Source: Salvia splendens
Lineage: Eukaryota; Streptophyta; Magnoliopsida; Lamiales; Lamiaceae
NCBI RefSeq assembly: GCF_004379255.2
Contig: NC_056049.1
Location: 15,298,063 to 15,362,062, forward strand
Length of the DNA: 64,000 nt
Direction of reading: 5' to 3'
The notes below the pieces were generated by a model. It searched no databases and had not been told where the DNA came from. It was given only the letters and a program-made list of their open reading frames with translations. The translations under genes were made by a program, and so were the position numbers. How positions within the stretch are numbered: position 1 is the first letter of the stretch; the number at the start of each line of letters is the position of its first letter. Shown in pieces: positions 10,750-22,452 of this stretch.

Positions 10750-13283
10750 GGCCAAAAATGATTTATTTGAGAGGTTAGACAGAATGCTGGTTAGCGAGCA
10801 GTGGATCACTATGTTCGAGTCATCAAGAATCTCAAACTTACCGAGGGTTGCATCAGATCATGGACCGGTACTTATGAGATGTAAGGCCGTCGCCCCGGTG
10901 GCTCAAGGGAAGGCCTTCCGCTTCCAGAACATGTGGCTCAGGCATGAAGGTTTCAAGGAAATCATAGTAACGAGCTTGGGACAACCTACGGAGGCCGGGG
11001 GTCTCCTCAATCTCCAAATCAAGTTGTCAAGACTTAAGAAGGCTCTTAAAGATTGAAAAAGGATGTGTTCGGGAATCTCCATGCTAACCTTAGCGAGGCA
11101 GAGATGGAGGTGGCTGCGGCACAAGCGGCCTTCGAGATGGACCCCTTGCCCCCGAACAGAGCGACAATCAATAAACACATCGCACGTTATATTCTCCTGC
11201 TGAAAATGGAGGAGGACCTATGGAGACAAAAGGCCTCGGTCCGGTGGCTCAAGGAGGGGGATAGTAATACCAAGTTTTACCAAAGTTGGGTCAAGTAGAA
11301 AAGAGCGAGACTACGCATCCACGGAATACAAGTAAGGGATCGGGTCATCACGGAGGAATCAGAAATCAAAGAATCAGCCACGTTTTTCTTCCAAGATCTT
11401 CTGGCACCACCAGTCCCAGACATGGTCGAACCGAACCTCGATCTCATCCACCAACTTCCGCCCACGACAGATCTTATGGGGCTGGTTTCGATACCTTCAG
11501 CCGAGGAAGTCAAACGGGCAGTATGGGACATCTCAGCTGATAGTGCACCTGGCCCGGATGGGTACACAGCTGCTTTCTTTCACAAGTGTTGGGACATCAT
11601 TGGCCAAGACATTGTCGGAGCAGTCGCCCAATTCTTCAATGGGGCCTTTCTTCCGCGGAGTATCACCGCAACCCTGATTGTGCTCTTGCCAAAAAAGGAC
11701 AATCCTTCGTCTTGGTCGATTACCGACCCATCAACCTCTGTAACGTAACAAACAAGATTATAACGAAGCTCCTTTCGGGGAGGCTTGCTCCCCTTCTGCC
11801 GGCAGTGATCTCACCGAACCAAAGTGGGTTCGTCAAAGGGAGACTTCTCAACGATAATGTACTTCTTGCTCAGGAAATGTTTCATGAACTTTACAGAAAG
11901 AAGCCAGCACCAAACTTAGCGATTAAACTCGATATGGCCAAGGCATACGATCGAGTTCAATGGCCGTTTTTGATTAAGGTAATGAAGCGCATGGGCTTCC
12001 CCAAAACATGGTTGAGCCTAATTGAGAGATGTATTGGTTCATGCTGGTTCTCGATCCTCGTCAATGGAGTGCCATCGGGTTTCTTCAAATCCACTCGTGG
12101 TCTACGGCAGGGAGACCCTATATCACCGGCGCTCTTCGTGATTGCCGCAGACTATTTATCGAGGGCGCTGGATGAGATAATCCTCAGAAAGAAAGACATG
12201 GTGTTTAAGTCGACTCGGTCAAGTACAGAGGTGAGTCACCTCGCATACGCTGACGACATAATTATCTTCACACAAGCAGCACCTCAATCCATCCGTCGCC
12301 TCAAAGCATGCATCAACAGCTATACAGCAGCGTCAGGACAGAAAATTAACTCCGCAAAAAGCAATTTTTATCTAACAGAGAATAATGAGGAATGGGATGC
12401 AACAGTCGAGACGGAAGGAGGCTTTTCTAGAGGTACATTCCCCTTTTAGTACCCCGGAGTACCCATTTACAAGGGAGCAAAGCGAACGGATATGTTCATC
12501 TTCCTCTGGGAAAAAATATCAAAGAGGATCTCTGGGTGGGCACACAGGCACCTATCCCAATTCACGTGTTTCAGGCCATCGAGCCAACCAAAGGAGCTCT
12601 CCTACTCCTTGAATAGCAAATTGCTCGGTTTTTCTGGGGTTCGACCGAAGGAAGGAAGAGATCGCACTGGATCAGCTGGGAGCAAGTGTGCCTCCCCACG
12701 GCAGAAGGGGGCCTCGAGATTAGGCGTTTTGAAGATGTACTCAAGGCGTTCAACATCAAGCTATGGTGGCGGTTCAGACAACAGAACTCCCTATGGGCTA
12801 TACACATGTACAGCAAATATTGCAACACAAAGTCTCCACTGGCCGCGACAATCTGGGGGAGGAACAACCACACATGGAGACGGCTAGCCTCGACATAGGC
12901 AGCGGCCCAACCAAACATCCGTTGGATCTTGGGAGACGGCAGGCCCTGTTCTGGGACGATGTGTGGCTCGGAGAGAAATCGCTCAGAGAATCTACCATCG
13001 ACACAAGAGGAAATCCAACGACGAAGGTAGCAGATTTATGGAGGAATGGTCAGTGGGATCGTTCAAAAGTGCGAATGATCCAACACCAAACTGGAATACC
13101 GCAATACATAGCCAATGAGATCTTAAATGTGCCAATTCTAGTGGATAGAGGAGATGTGCCAAGATGGACATTAACTCGGCGTGGAGAATTTTCAGTAGCC
13201 TCGGCATGGGAGTCATCCCGTTCACGCGGACCGACTGTCCAAGCACTTAGTGACATTTGGAATGAGGGACTCACGTCTACCAT
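10750..13283 (+). pseudogene. LINE ORF2: endonuclease C-terminus, reverse transcriptase, start of zf-RVT
   Basis: It starts in the endonuclease (NDLFERLDRMLVSEQW, then VASDHGPVLMRC, the EEP-family SDH motif). A one-base deletion at about 11052 and TAG at 11296-11298 (Gln codon) follow. RT starts with the SAPGPDGYTAAFF region (about 11545), shifts frame near 11715 at the SDYRPINLCN motif, and continues with LDMAKAYDRVQW, GLRQGDPISPALFV and YADD at 12246-12257. The thumb (12450-12900) and the pre-zf-RVT linker (RGNPTTKVADLW, about 13006) are in several frames. The reading ends in DIWNEGLTSTI at 13283, where the Harbinger element is inserted; the same protein resumes at 22784. Confidence 0.88.
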
Positions 13284-13299
13284 TTAGGCCATCCGCAAT

Positions 13300-13450
13300 G
13301 GCGCCTAGCGCACCGCCTAGCCGAGCGCCGGCGCTAGGCGGTCCATTGCAACCGCCCAGCCATTTTCGAAATTAAAAACCGCTTAGCGCTGGGCGATGCG
13401 CTGGGCGATCAGCGTCCGGATCGCCTAGCGCATCGCCTAGACGATTTTTT
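13300..13450. repeat. GC-rich subterminal repeats of the Harbinger element
   Basis: Short variants of GCGCCTAGCG, GCGCTGGGCGAT and CGCCTAG recur in both orientations right after the left TIR. Such clustered subterminal motifs are typical transposase-binding regions; binding is inferred, not shown. Confidence 0.6.
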
Positions 13451-13559
13451 TTTTCGAAACACTATATATACGCGGTTTGCACGTCATTTTCATTCGCACC
13501 ACTTGTTTTAACGAGTACTCTCTCTATCTTAATTTCTGTACAAGATCAACACCGAGAAA

Positions 13560-14275
13560 TAGAGAACGCCAACGAAGGTACTCCAGTGACGACCGGGTCT
13601 CAAACTCCCTCGGTACCCGTGGGAGGTGGATGGGGTCCGATGCCAGGGTACTACAACATGTACCCTTGGCAGGGGATGATACCCGGGATGGCAGCTAGGG
13701 GGAGTATGCCGGCGTGGCAGGGGGTACCGGGGATGTAGCCCGGTGTGCATATGATGCCGGGGTGGGCACCCGGGATGCAGATGATGCCTGGGGGGGGGGG
13801 ACGACGATGCAGCCCCCGACGCAGGGGACGACAGGGTGGGTACCGGGGATGCAGGGGATGCCTGGGGATGAAAACGTCTATCGCCCCAGTTTTGAATTTT
13901 TGACTACTTCTTCGCACACTTCGACCCCAACGGAGACGCAGTTCACGCAATTTGAGACTTTCTCCTTGGAGGAGTTGGGGTTTGATATGCTCGGTGTTCC
14001 GGAAACTTCCGTTCCCGCAGGGAGAGCAGTGCGGGGCGCCCCAAAGAAGAAGGGCAAGGGGAAGAAGAAGGGCGAGTCATCGCAGCCGGGTGAGGCTAGC
14101 CAGGTCCGGAGGAGTTCACCTACTGGAACTGCTATCTTGTGCTGAACGACTACGAGAAGTTCCGAGTAGGTGTCGACGCTGGATGGCCGAAGAAGCAACG
14201 ACTGAACTATACCGGTGATTACAGCGGCAGCAGCGGTGGTTCCCACGACCTCCCCGAGACGGCCGAGGAGGTCCC
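13560..14275 (+). pseudogene. Harbinger ORF1-like protein, N-terminal part
   Basis: The region starts with a Gly/Met/Pro-rich stretch (PGM and MPG units, 13640-13870) containing TAG at 13737 and a G-run that disturbs the frame. It then reads SFEFLTTSSHTSTPTETQFTQFETFSLEELGFDMLGVPETSVP followed by a Lys-rich patch (APKKKGKGKKKGESS). The Myb/SANT domain that normally follows is absent: the frame shifts near 14110 directly into EEFTYWNCYLVLNDYEKF, the segment that normally lies after it. The frame (14139-14275) is cut at ETAEEVP by the copia insertion and resumes at 22069. In PIF/Harbinger elements ORF1 assists transposase binding. Confidence 0.7.
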
Positions 14276-15738
14276 TGTTAGGGTTTATATACTAGAAATC
14301 AACTTTCGAGTGATTGAATACTGTAAAACTGTAATAATTATTTTCCAATGAATGCAACAGATTATTGTTGTCATAATGTTGTTATGTTTTACATTTAATG
14401 GATGTTTATTGCATATTTAAATGTATAAGCGCACATAACATAAGTCTAAGTCTTTATTCTAGTAGACCGGTTGTGGGCTGCGCTCAATTTAAGGTACGCG
14501 GTCAGTTCTGAACAAAGAAAAATAAGAGTTTCACAACCCAGATAGACCTAGACTACCTATCGTGAAAGGTTGCAATGTCAGTCCGATTATTTCTAAGCCT
14601 TATTGAAATATGATGACGTTGGTGTGGTATAGCACTGAATGGATCTAACAGCAAGACGAGTCTTTATGCTATCTACTGAAAGACGAGTTCTTGATAATTA
14701 ATTTCTTAATCAATGTACGTTAGCATTGAGCATACGATATTGAGTATCTACTACTTTGACTTACCAAAGGTGCGGGTTTTTCGTCACCCAACGATCCAGG
14801 TATATTGGGTAGTGGTGATCATTATCTAGCGGTGCTAGGATTGCTATTATGTTGAATCATGCGCGAGGAGAGTTTCGTTTGATAACATCCACAAGAGAAG
14901 CTCGAAACAAGGTTTTATTATTCGGAACCTAGCTAGTTGGAGTTTAATTACTCTATGAATAATAAATAAGAGTTTCTTGCTAAGTCCACTCTTGGAGAAT
15001 AAAATATGTTAATTAATTAAGTTCATAACAGATATTAATTAATTAATGGATGTTTCTATCTTAAGCGCGGGAAATGAATTAAACAAATAAAAGGAAACCC
15101 GGAATACTTGTAATTTCGGATTTGAAAAGGCAGTGCAATATTACTTCTGTAGTGGCTGCTTGTAATATTCCAAGATAAGCTTATATTAAATTGTGAGTTC
15201 AATTTAATTAGTAAAAAGCTAATTGGGTGAGGCCATGTCCAAATTCTTCCTTAGATCCCTGACTGGCCCAATATGTGACTTAATATAAATAGGAGAATAA
15301 ATGAGACTGAAAGAACAATTATTATTGCTCCCAATTTCCGTTCCCCCCTCTAAAGAGAGAGAGTTCGAAAATTACTTCTTCCGTGAGCTGAGTTCTGTCT
15401 TCATTATTCGAGTCCTAGTATTCTGGTGAGATTTGCCCACACAAATATCAATATACAGTCCGGGACACCGGTCAGAAGATCCGAGATCGAGTACTGAAGA
15501 TCTTCACGTGGAGACGGAGCAAGCCATCATCAATTCTTGATTGTATCTACGAGGTTAATTGGCTAATTCCGTAGTAAGCATGTTTTAGGGATTTTATATG
15601 CTAAAGCATGTTTTAATTCAAGTTATGAGCATGATACATGTGATAATTACGCGAATAGATTTTGTCTAGATAATCTGCTAAATAGATCAAATTATGTGAT
15701 CCGTTAGAACCTGCACGCTTCCGCTGCCAACCCCTTCA
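14276..15738 (+). repeat. Left LTR of complete copia element
   Basis: It runs from TGTTAGGGTTTATATACTAG to CCGCTGCCAACCCCTTCA. It contains a TATA box TATAAATA at 15284-15291, followed within about 60-80 bp by a pyrimidine-rich region and a conserved GAGAGAGAGTT stretch that probably begins the transcript. Related LTRs or LTR fragments lie at 5327, 20605, 24070, 37765, 54478, 55793, 60611 and 62988. Confidence 0.95.
15284..15291 (+). promoter_or_regulatory. TATA box in copia LTR
   Basis: TATAAATA, conserved in position in the other copia LTRs (for example near 21613). It is the likely Pol II promoter of the element. Confidence 0.7.
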
Positions 15739-15740
15739 AT

Positions 15741-15769
15741 TGGTATCAGAGCCAGTCTTTGGCTCTGAT
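15741..15769 (+). promoter_or_regulatory. Copia primer-binding site within a perfect hairpin
   Basis: TGGTATCAGAGC (15741-15752), two bases after the LTR, is complementary to the 3' end of initiator tRNA-Met, the usual copia primer. The segment 15745-15754 is perfectly self-complementary to 15760-15769 (10-bp stem, 5-base loop), so the site could fold on itself in the RNA. Confidence 0.85.
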
Positions 15770-15924
15770 TATTTGGATTTAAATTTCGCGAAATTCATGT
15801 ATGCATGTATTATTTGATTTCGAAGCATGTTCTTGGTGTTTTGTTAAATTTATTATGCATGATGAACTCAAGAACTATCGAATCAAAGAACTTGAATTAC
15901 TCGATCATACGATACGTGCGATCG

Positions 15925-16450
15925 AGGTAGGGATGTCGAGACAGTGGGAGCAGGGGAGCCACGATCACGGGGTGACGCACAGACGAGAGAGGGCTCGCGC
16001 GCGCCGCCGGCCGAGATCGCAAGCCCCAAACGCACCCACGTCGAGAATGACACAGCGGCTGGCGTGGTGTGTTGGTTCGTCCAAGAACCACCGAGACACC
16101 AGGTACCGAGAGCTGCAACCCTAAGCGGAAGGTTGGAGCTCGCCGAGAGCGGGCGCGCCACCGTGTGCGTCGCTGGTAGAGAGCTCGCGCCACCCGACGG
16201 CTCGGATGTCCGAGACGGGCGTCAAGACGCTGGCCGAGAGGCGCGCCACCGCGTGTGCGCCTGGCCGAGAAGCATCGGCACCCGACGAGCCGAGACGCCG
16301 TGACGGGTGCTCGCCGCTGGCAGAGAGGAGCCGCGCCTTTGCGCACGCTCCTGGCCGAGATGCTAGCGAACACCGACGAGCCGCTGGCCGAGACGCTGGC
16401 GCGCCACCTGCGCGCCGGTGGCCGAGACGCCGTGTGCGTCGGATTCCGAT
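15925..16450 (+). repeat. GC-rich degenerate minisatellite in copia leader
   Basis: Variants of CTGGCCGAGACGC recur irregularly (16216-16245, 16259-16275, 16313-16330, 16349-16365, 16380-16400, 16415-16435), intermixed with GCGCGCCACC. The stretch is very CpG-rich, in contrast to the AT-rich LTR and the following leader. Open frames on both strands here are by-products of the repeat composition and I do not call them genes. Confidence 0.7.
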
Positions 16451-16608
16451 GAAGAATTTGTCGGATTTTTGTCGTTCATCGTTCTTGCGAACCTCGAATG
16501 ATGAGATAACGATGAAAGATTATTTTAATGATTAATTAATTATTTTATTAAAAGATATCATTAAAATATTATTATTTAATGGAAATAAAATCTTTTTGGA
16601 AGATTTAC

Positions 16609-16814
16609 CTAGATTTTACGAATATTTTTATTATTATCTATATCTATGGAAATAAATAATATTATTTCATTCCTAGATGATATGGATAAGAATAATTTAA
16701 TAGTTTCCTAATAATAATCTAGATTTTAGGAATAATTTTATTATTTTCTATGTCTATGGAAATAAATAATATAATTTTGATTCCTATATGATATGGATCA
16801 AGTTAATTTAATAG
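16609..16814 (+). repeat. AT-rich 110-bp tandem duplication before gag
   Basis: Two copies beginning CTAGATTTTA (16609 and 16719) and ending in TTTAATAG, about 85 percent identical by eye. The ATG of the surviving gag frame (16793) lies in the second copy. Confidence 0.75.
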
Positions 16815-18580
16815 TCAGAGATGCACACAGACGGTGGCATAAGGCGAATGAGATGGCTAAGTGCTACATGTTGGCTTCTATGTCTTCAGTACTCAAGCAT
16901 CAGCATTCAGCCAAGGATACAACCGTCGAGATCATGCAGAATCTCAAGAATCTTTTTGGTACTCAGAATCGAACGGCTAAGTCTCAAGCCTTTCGGAGTA
17001 TCATGTCGAAGACAATGAAGGAAGGCTCGTCTGTGAGGGACCACGTCCTCGAGATGATGGGCCACCTCAACCAAATTGAGGTCTTGGGAGGGACGATCGA
17101 TCCCGAGTCCCAGGTGACTATTATCCTTCAAAGTCTTCCCCCTAGCTTCCAACAGTTCAAGCTCAACTTCGAGATGAACAAGAGGAACTACACCTTGGCA
17201 GAGCTGTTGACTGAACTTCAGTTGACAGAGGATCTTATGATCCAGGCTAAGGCGGCAATGATGACTTCGGCGCCTCGTTCCTCTGGCTTCAAGCCTAGCG
17301 TAGGAAAAAGGCAGGCACCGAACTCAGGACCGGCCAAGATAGCTAAGGGAAAGAAAAAAAAGAGGGCAAACAAGAAGCCCACGGGGAAGTGTTTCAAGTG
17401 CGGAGAGAAGGGGCATTGGAAGCCAGATTGTCCTAAAAAGGGCAAGGCTACAGGTATACACCAAGCTTTAGTAGTCGAGTCATGTTTGGCTTCGAAGTCT
17501 ACTTGCACTTGGGTTATTGACACATGAGCCACTGATCATATTTGTTTTGATCCTGACTTAATGCAGGTGACAAGACGGCTACGTGATCGTGAGATTGAGG
17601 TCCAGCTGGACGACGCTACAAAAGTGGCGGCCGTAGCAGCGGGAGACATTTATTTGCATTTTAGTAGTGATAGATTTTTGATTTTGAAGAATGTTTTGTT
17701 GATACCTTCTTTTAGAAAAAAATTAATTTCAGTTTCTAAATTAGTTTTTGATGGATATTCGATTTCTTTTAATGACAATTGCGTTATTAAGAAAGATGGT
17801 TCTTATATCTGTCGTGGTATCATGGAAAACAATCTGTACACAATCACATCTACACAGTTTAATAATCGCAAATCAGAACTTAATACAACATCGAAAATTT
17901 CAAAGAAATGAAAGGAACCTTTAAGTTCAATGAACGAAACGTACTTATGGCACCTTAGACTTGGTCATGCCAATGAAAGGAGGATCCAATCTCTTGTTAA
18001 ACAAGACCTTATTAAAGGTCTAGAGGAGGAACCTTTTTATATGTGTGAGTCATGCTTAGAAGGCAAGATGACCAAGAGGCCTTTTCAGGCTAAGGGCACT
18101 AGGGCCAAGGAAGTACTTGAGCTCGTTCATTCCGATGTATATGGACCAATGTCTACTGAAGCAAGAGGTGGTTTTCGATACTTCATCACATTCATTGATG
18201 ACTTCTCGAAAATTGGATACGTCTATTTGATGACCCACAAATCAGAGTCCTTCGATAAGTTCAAGGACATTAAGGATCAAGTGGAGAAGTATCATGGTAA
18301 GACTATCAAATGCCTGCGATCTGATCGTGGAGGCGAATACCTCAGTGCCGAGTTTTTGAACTACTTATCGGAGTCGGGTATCCAATCCCAATTGACTACG
18401 CCGGGCACGCCCCAGCAGAACGGCGTGGCTGAAAGAAGGAACAGGACCTTATTAAACATGGTCCGATCGATGATGAGTTATGCACGGCTACCTACTTCAT
18501 TTTGGGGACATGGCTTGCTTTCTGCAAGCCGTATTTTTAGACAATTTACCGTCAAAATCCGTACCTACTACTCCTTATGA
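16793..18580 (+). pseudogene. Copia gag, protease and integrase
   Basis: One frame, interrupted by TGA at 17525-17527 and 17909-17911. Gag (UBN2 type) begins without its usual first 60-70 residues. LNFEMNKRNYTLAELLTELQ and the zinc knuckle CFKCGEKGHWKPDC (17390-17431) are clear. The protease active site is VIDT followed by stop then ATDHIC, so the catalytic DTGA reads DT-stop-A. GAG-pre-integrase has WHLRLGHANERRI and CESC (17945-18060). The integrase core keeps its acidic triad in context: HSDVYGP, RSDRGGEY and NGVAERRNRT (18130-18440). The frame is lost at about 18520, in the region that in the relative reads SKSVPTTPYELWTGHKPN. Confidence 0.92.
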
Positions 18581-20535
18581 GTTGTGGACTGGGCACAAGC
18601 CCAATCTAGCACATCTCAAGATTTCGGGTTACCTGGCTCATGTATTGGAAAAGGATCCAACTAAGCTAGGATCAAGGACAGAGGTATGTTTGTTTATAGG
18701 GTACCCCAGAGGAACGAAAGCTTATGAATTCTTTAGTCTTCGAGATAAGAAAGTTATTGTGAGCACTCACGCCACATTCTTAGAGTGAAGTGGCTCTTGA
18801 TGAGCCAACTTCTGTCACAAATTCCATTAACCAAGAACGAGTACAAAGTGTACAAACAATTCCAGAAACTTCAACTTCTATTCCAAGAATTGTAGTGCCG
18901 CACCGCAGTGGGAAGGTCTCACATGAGCCCGAAAGATACATTGGTTTGGGGGAATCTATGGATCACTCCTCAGACAACAATGTATTAGATCCCTGGAACT
19001 TTGCTGAAGCGCAGGCAGATGTCGATCATTGCGAATGGGTGAAAGCAATGGATTCGGAACTACAATCTATGATAGACAAAGACGTCTACGATTTGTCCGT
19101 CCTACCCGAAGGCTGTACTTCCATTGGGAGCAAGTGGATATATAAACATAAACGTGGACCCGATGGACGAGTTAAAGTCTTCAAGGCAAGACTAGTGGCT
19201 AAGGGGTATACCCAAAAGGAAGGTGTCGATTACAACGAGACTTTCTCCCCAGTGGCCATGCTCAAATCGATCCGGATACTATTGTCTATAGCAGCTTATA
19301 TGGATTGGGATGTATGGTAGATGGACGTTAAGACTGCGTTTCTAAACGGCGGTCTTGAGGAGACCATCTACATGGAACAACCCGAAGGTTATGCCATAAA
19401 GGGCAAGGAACACATGGTTTGGACATGGAACCAGTGTTTCGATCAAACTGTTCGCAAGTTTGGATTTGAAAAATGCCCACGTGAAAGTTATGTGTATAAG
19501 AGGGTTGAAAAGGGGAGTGTAGTGTTCTTAGTTTTATATGTAGATGACATTCTTCTAATTGGAAACAATAAAAAGATGTTGTCATCAGTACGAACATGGT
19601 TGTCAAACCAGTTCAAGATGAAGGATATGGGAGACGCGGGACACATCATCGGGATCAAGGTTCTTAGGAATCGAGAAAAGAAGATGTTGTGCTTATCTCA
19701 AGAACCTTACATCGAAACAATACTTAGTCGCTTTAGCATGCAGGACGCCAAGAAAGGTGTCTTACCTTTTAGACATGGCATCCATCTATCTCAAGAGATG
19801 TGCCCCAAAACGCCGTCTGAGATACAAGCAATGAGAAGGATTCCATATGCTTCGGCAGTTGGAAGTCTCATGTATGCTATGCTTTGTACGAGGCCTGATA
19901 TTTGCTTTGCTATTGGCATGGTGGCAAGATATCAGTCGAATCTGGGCCAAGGACATTGGACTGCCGTAAAGAACATACTCAAGTACCTTAAACGGACTAA
20001 GGACTATGCTCTAGTTTACAATGCAGTCGAGCTCTGTCCTTTGGGATATTCTGACTCAGACTTTCAAGCTGATCAGGACTCGAGAAAATCTACTTCAGAA
20101 TATGTGTTTACCTTAGGAGGTGGAGCCGTAATTTGGAAGAGTGTGAAGCAGAAATGCATCGCGGACTCGACCATGGAAGCCGAGTATGTGGCCGCTTCGG
20201 AGGCTGCAAAAGAGGCAGTATGGTTCAAGAACTTCCTTATGGATTTAGGTGTGGTTACGAATCTGCCCAAGAGCATCACGGTTTATTGTGACAATTCTGG
20301 TGCTGTGGCAAATTCGAAGGAACCGAGAGCTCATAAAGCGAGCAAACACATAGAGCGAAAGTATCATATAATAATGGATATAGTGCAGAGAGGAGACATA
20401 CAAGTGGTCAAGATTGCGTCAGAGAACAACCTGGCAGATCCTTTTACAAAGGCATTGGCGGTAAAACCGTTCGAGGGCCACGTTGAAGGGATGGGAGTTC
20501 GACTCATTCAAGACCTCAACTCGCTTTCAGTATAA
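18525..20535 (+). pseudogene. Copia integrase C-terminus, reverse transcriptase and RNase H
   Basis: After the frameshift the integrase tail reads LPSKSVPTTPYELWTGHKPN (18545-18788, stop TGA at 18786). A further frame (18790-20535) contains RT and RNase H, with TAG at 19318-19320 where relatives have Gln (WDVWQMDVKTAF). RT has [30 protein letters not shown] and YVDDILLIGN (YVDD 19537-19548). Relative to the fragment at 4.1 kb, 14 residues containing KAIYGLKQASR are deleted in frame at about 19420, a highly conserved block. RNase H has [15 protein letters not shown] and ends [22 protein letters not shown]. The final stop is 20533-20535. Confidence 0.93.
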
Positions 20536-20604
20536 GTGGGAGAAATTTGACGTGTGCACACTGTTTTGTATACTCGAAAGCTGTTTTGAGTATAAGTGGA
20601 AGAT
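20529..20604 (+). promoter_or_regulatory. Copia polypurine tracts
   Basis: AGTATAAGTGGGAGA at 20529 and AGTATAAGTGGAAGA at 20589. The second abuts the LTR start TGTTAGG at 20605 and is the plus-strand primer position; the first is a duplicate upstream. Confidence 0.7.
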
Positions 20605-22068
20605 TGTTAGGGTTTGTGTACTAGAAATCACCTTTCGAGTGATTGAATACTGTAAAACTCTAATGATTATTTTCCAATGAATGCAACAGATTATTTTTGT
20701 CATAATGTTGTTATGTTTTACATTTAATGGATGTTTATTGCATATTTAAATGTATAAGCGAACATAACATAAGTCTAAATCTTTGTTCTAGTAGACCGGT
20801 TGTGGGCTACGCTCAATTTAAGGTACGCAGTCAGTTCTGAACAAAGAAAAATAAGAATTTCACAACCCAGATAGACCTAGACTACCTATCGTGAAAGGTT
20901 GCAATGTCAGTCCGATTATTTCTAAGCCTTATTGAAATATGATGACGTTGGTGTGGTATAGCACTGAATGGATCTAACAGCAAGACGAGTCTTTATGCTA
21001 TGTACTGAAAGACGAGGTCTTGATAATTATTTCTTAATCAATGTACGTTAGCATTGAGCATACGATATTGAGTATCTACTACTTTTACTTACCAAAGGTA
21101 CGGGTTTTTCGTCATCCAACGATCCAGGTATATTGGGTAGTGGTGATCATTATCTAGCGGTGCTAGGATTGCTATTATGTTGAATCGTGCGCGAGGAGAG
21201 TCTCGTTTGATAACATTCACAAGAGGAGCTCGAAACAAGGTTTTATTATTCGGAACCTAGCTAGTTGGAGTTTAATTACTCTATGAATAATAAATAAGAG
21301 TTTCTTGCTAAGTCCACTCTTGGAGAATTAAATATGTTAAATAATTAAGTCCATAGCAAACATTAATTAATTAATGGATGTTTCTATCTTAAGCGCGGGA
21401 AATGAATTAAACAAATAAAAGGAAACCCAGAATACTTGTAATTTCGGATTTGGAAAGGTAGTGCAATATTACTTTTGTAGTGGCTGCTTGTAATATTCCA
21501 ATATAAGCTTATATTAAATTGTGGGTTCAATTTAATTAGTAAAACGCTAATTGGGTGAGGCCATGTTCAAATTCTTCCTTAGATCCCTGACTGGGCCCAA
21601 TATGTGAGTTAATATAAATAGGAGAATATAGGAGACAGAAAGAACAATTATTATTACTCCCAATTTTCGTCCCCCCCCTCTAAAGAGAGAGAGTTTGAAA
21701 ATTACTTCTTTCGTGAGCTGAGTTCCGTCTTCATTATTCGAGTCCTAGTACTCTGGTGAGATTTTCCCACACAAATATCAGTATACAGTCCGGGACACCA
21801 GTCAGAAGATCCGAGGTCGAGTACTGAAGATCTTCACGTGGAGACGGAGCAAGCCATCATCAATTCTTGATTGAATCAACGAGGTAAATTGGCTAATTCC
21901 GTAGTAAGCATGTTTTAGGAATTTTATATGCTAAAACATGTTTTAATTCAAGTTATGAGCATAATACATGTGATAATTACGCGAATAGATTTTGTCTAGA
22001 TAATCTGCTAAATAGATCAAATTATGTGATCCGTTAGAACCTGCACTCTTCCGCTGCCAACCCCTTCA
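20605..22068 (+). repeat. Right LTR of complete copia element
   Basis: It starts TGTTAGGGTTTGTGTACTAG and ends CCGCTGCCAACCCCTTCA, followed by the GTCCC target-site duplication. It is nearly the same length as the left LTR (1,464 against 1,463 bp), with scattered substitutions. Confidence 0.95.
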
Positions 22069-22452
22069 GTCCCGACCCCTCGTTCGTTCGCTTGCCGAAC
22101 TCACCCGGTTGAGCACAAGCGGGCTCAACGGGAGGCAAGGGGGGTCGCCGGGGGTTCCCAGGAGGTCCAGTCGGCATCCCCCTTTGGCCAATCCACAGCG
22201 GATCTCAAATTCTTCGCGCGTCAACAAACGCGCCCTCAGATGGTCAAGACGAAGGCCGAATGGCGGGCGGCGGTGGACCCCGTGGAGAAGAGTTTGCTTC
22301 AAACATTGCTCATGAGCATGCAGGACGAGTTGGAGGCGGCACGGAGGGAGACCGGCGGCGACGGTGGCGGCGGCGATGGTGGCGACGGAGGCGGAGGCGG
22401 AGGCGAGGGTGGCGACACCGACGGAGGAGACGACAACGGAGACGAGAAGTGA
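22069..22452 (+). pseudogene. Harbinger ORF1-like protein, C-terminal part
   Basis: In frame with the part ending at 14275, after removing copia and one target-site copy. It reads RTHPVEHKRAQREARGVAGGSQEVQS, then DLKFFARQQTRPQMVKTKAEWRAAVDPVEKSLLQTLLMSMQDELEAARRE, and ends in a Gly/Asp-rich tail with the stop at 22450-22452. The layout (RP.GxKxAK-like segment, then a helical C-terminus) resembles the NAM-associated C-terminal domain of plant Harbinger ORF1 proteins. It is non-functional because of the copia insertion. Confidence 0.6.

Larger units (their letters stand above)
14276..22068 (+). mobile_element. Complete Ty1-copia retrotransposon
   Basis: A 7,793-bp element with two LTRs of 1,463 and 1,464 bp, TG...CA ends, a primer-binding site, gag-pol in the copia order (gag, protease, integrase, RT, RNase H) and a polypurine tract. 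The target-site duplication GTCCC is exact (14271-14275 and 22069-22073). The coding region has stops, a frameshift and a deletion (see the pol entries), so it is not autonomous now. The LTRs differ at scattered positions, so it is not a very recent insertion, although younger than the Harbinger and LINE that contain it. Confidence 0.95.

Noticed and set aside
8229..13283. Twin-priming inversion of a single LINE
   Set aside because: Both the inverted and the direct part contain the same RT segment (GLRQGDP through YADD) with different sequences, so they are two separate copies.
15883..16535. Overlapping ORFs on both strands in the copia leader
   Set aside because: They follow from the GC-rich repeat lacking stops; the Arg/Ala-rich products match no family and lie in the untranslated leader.
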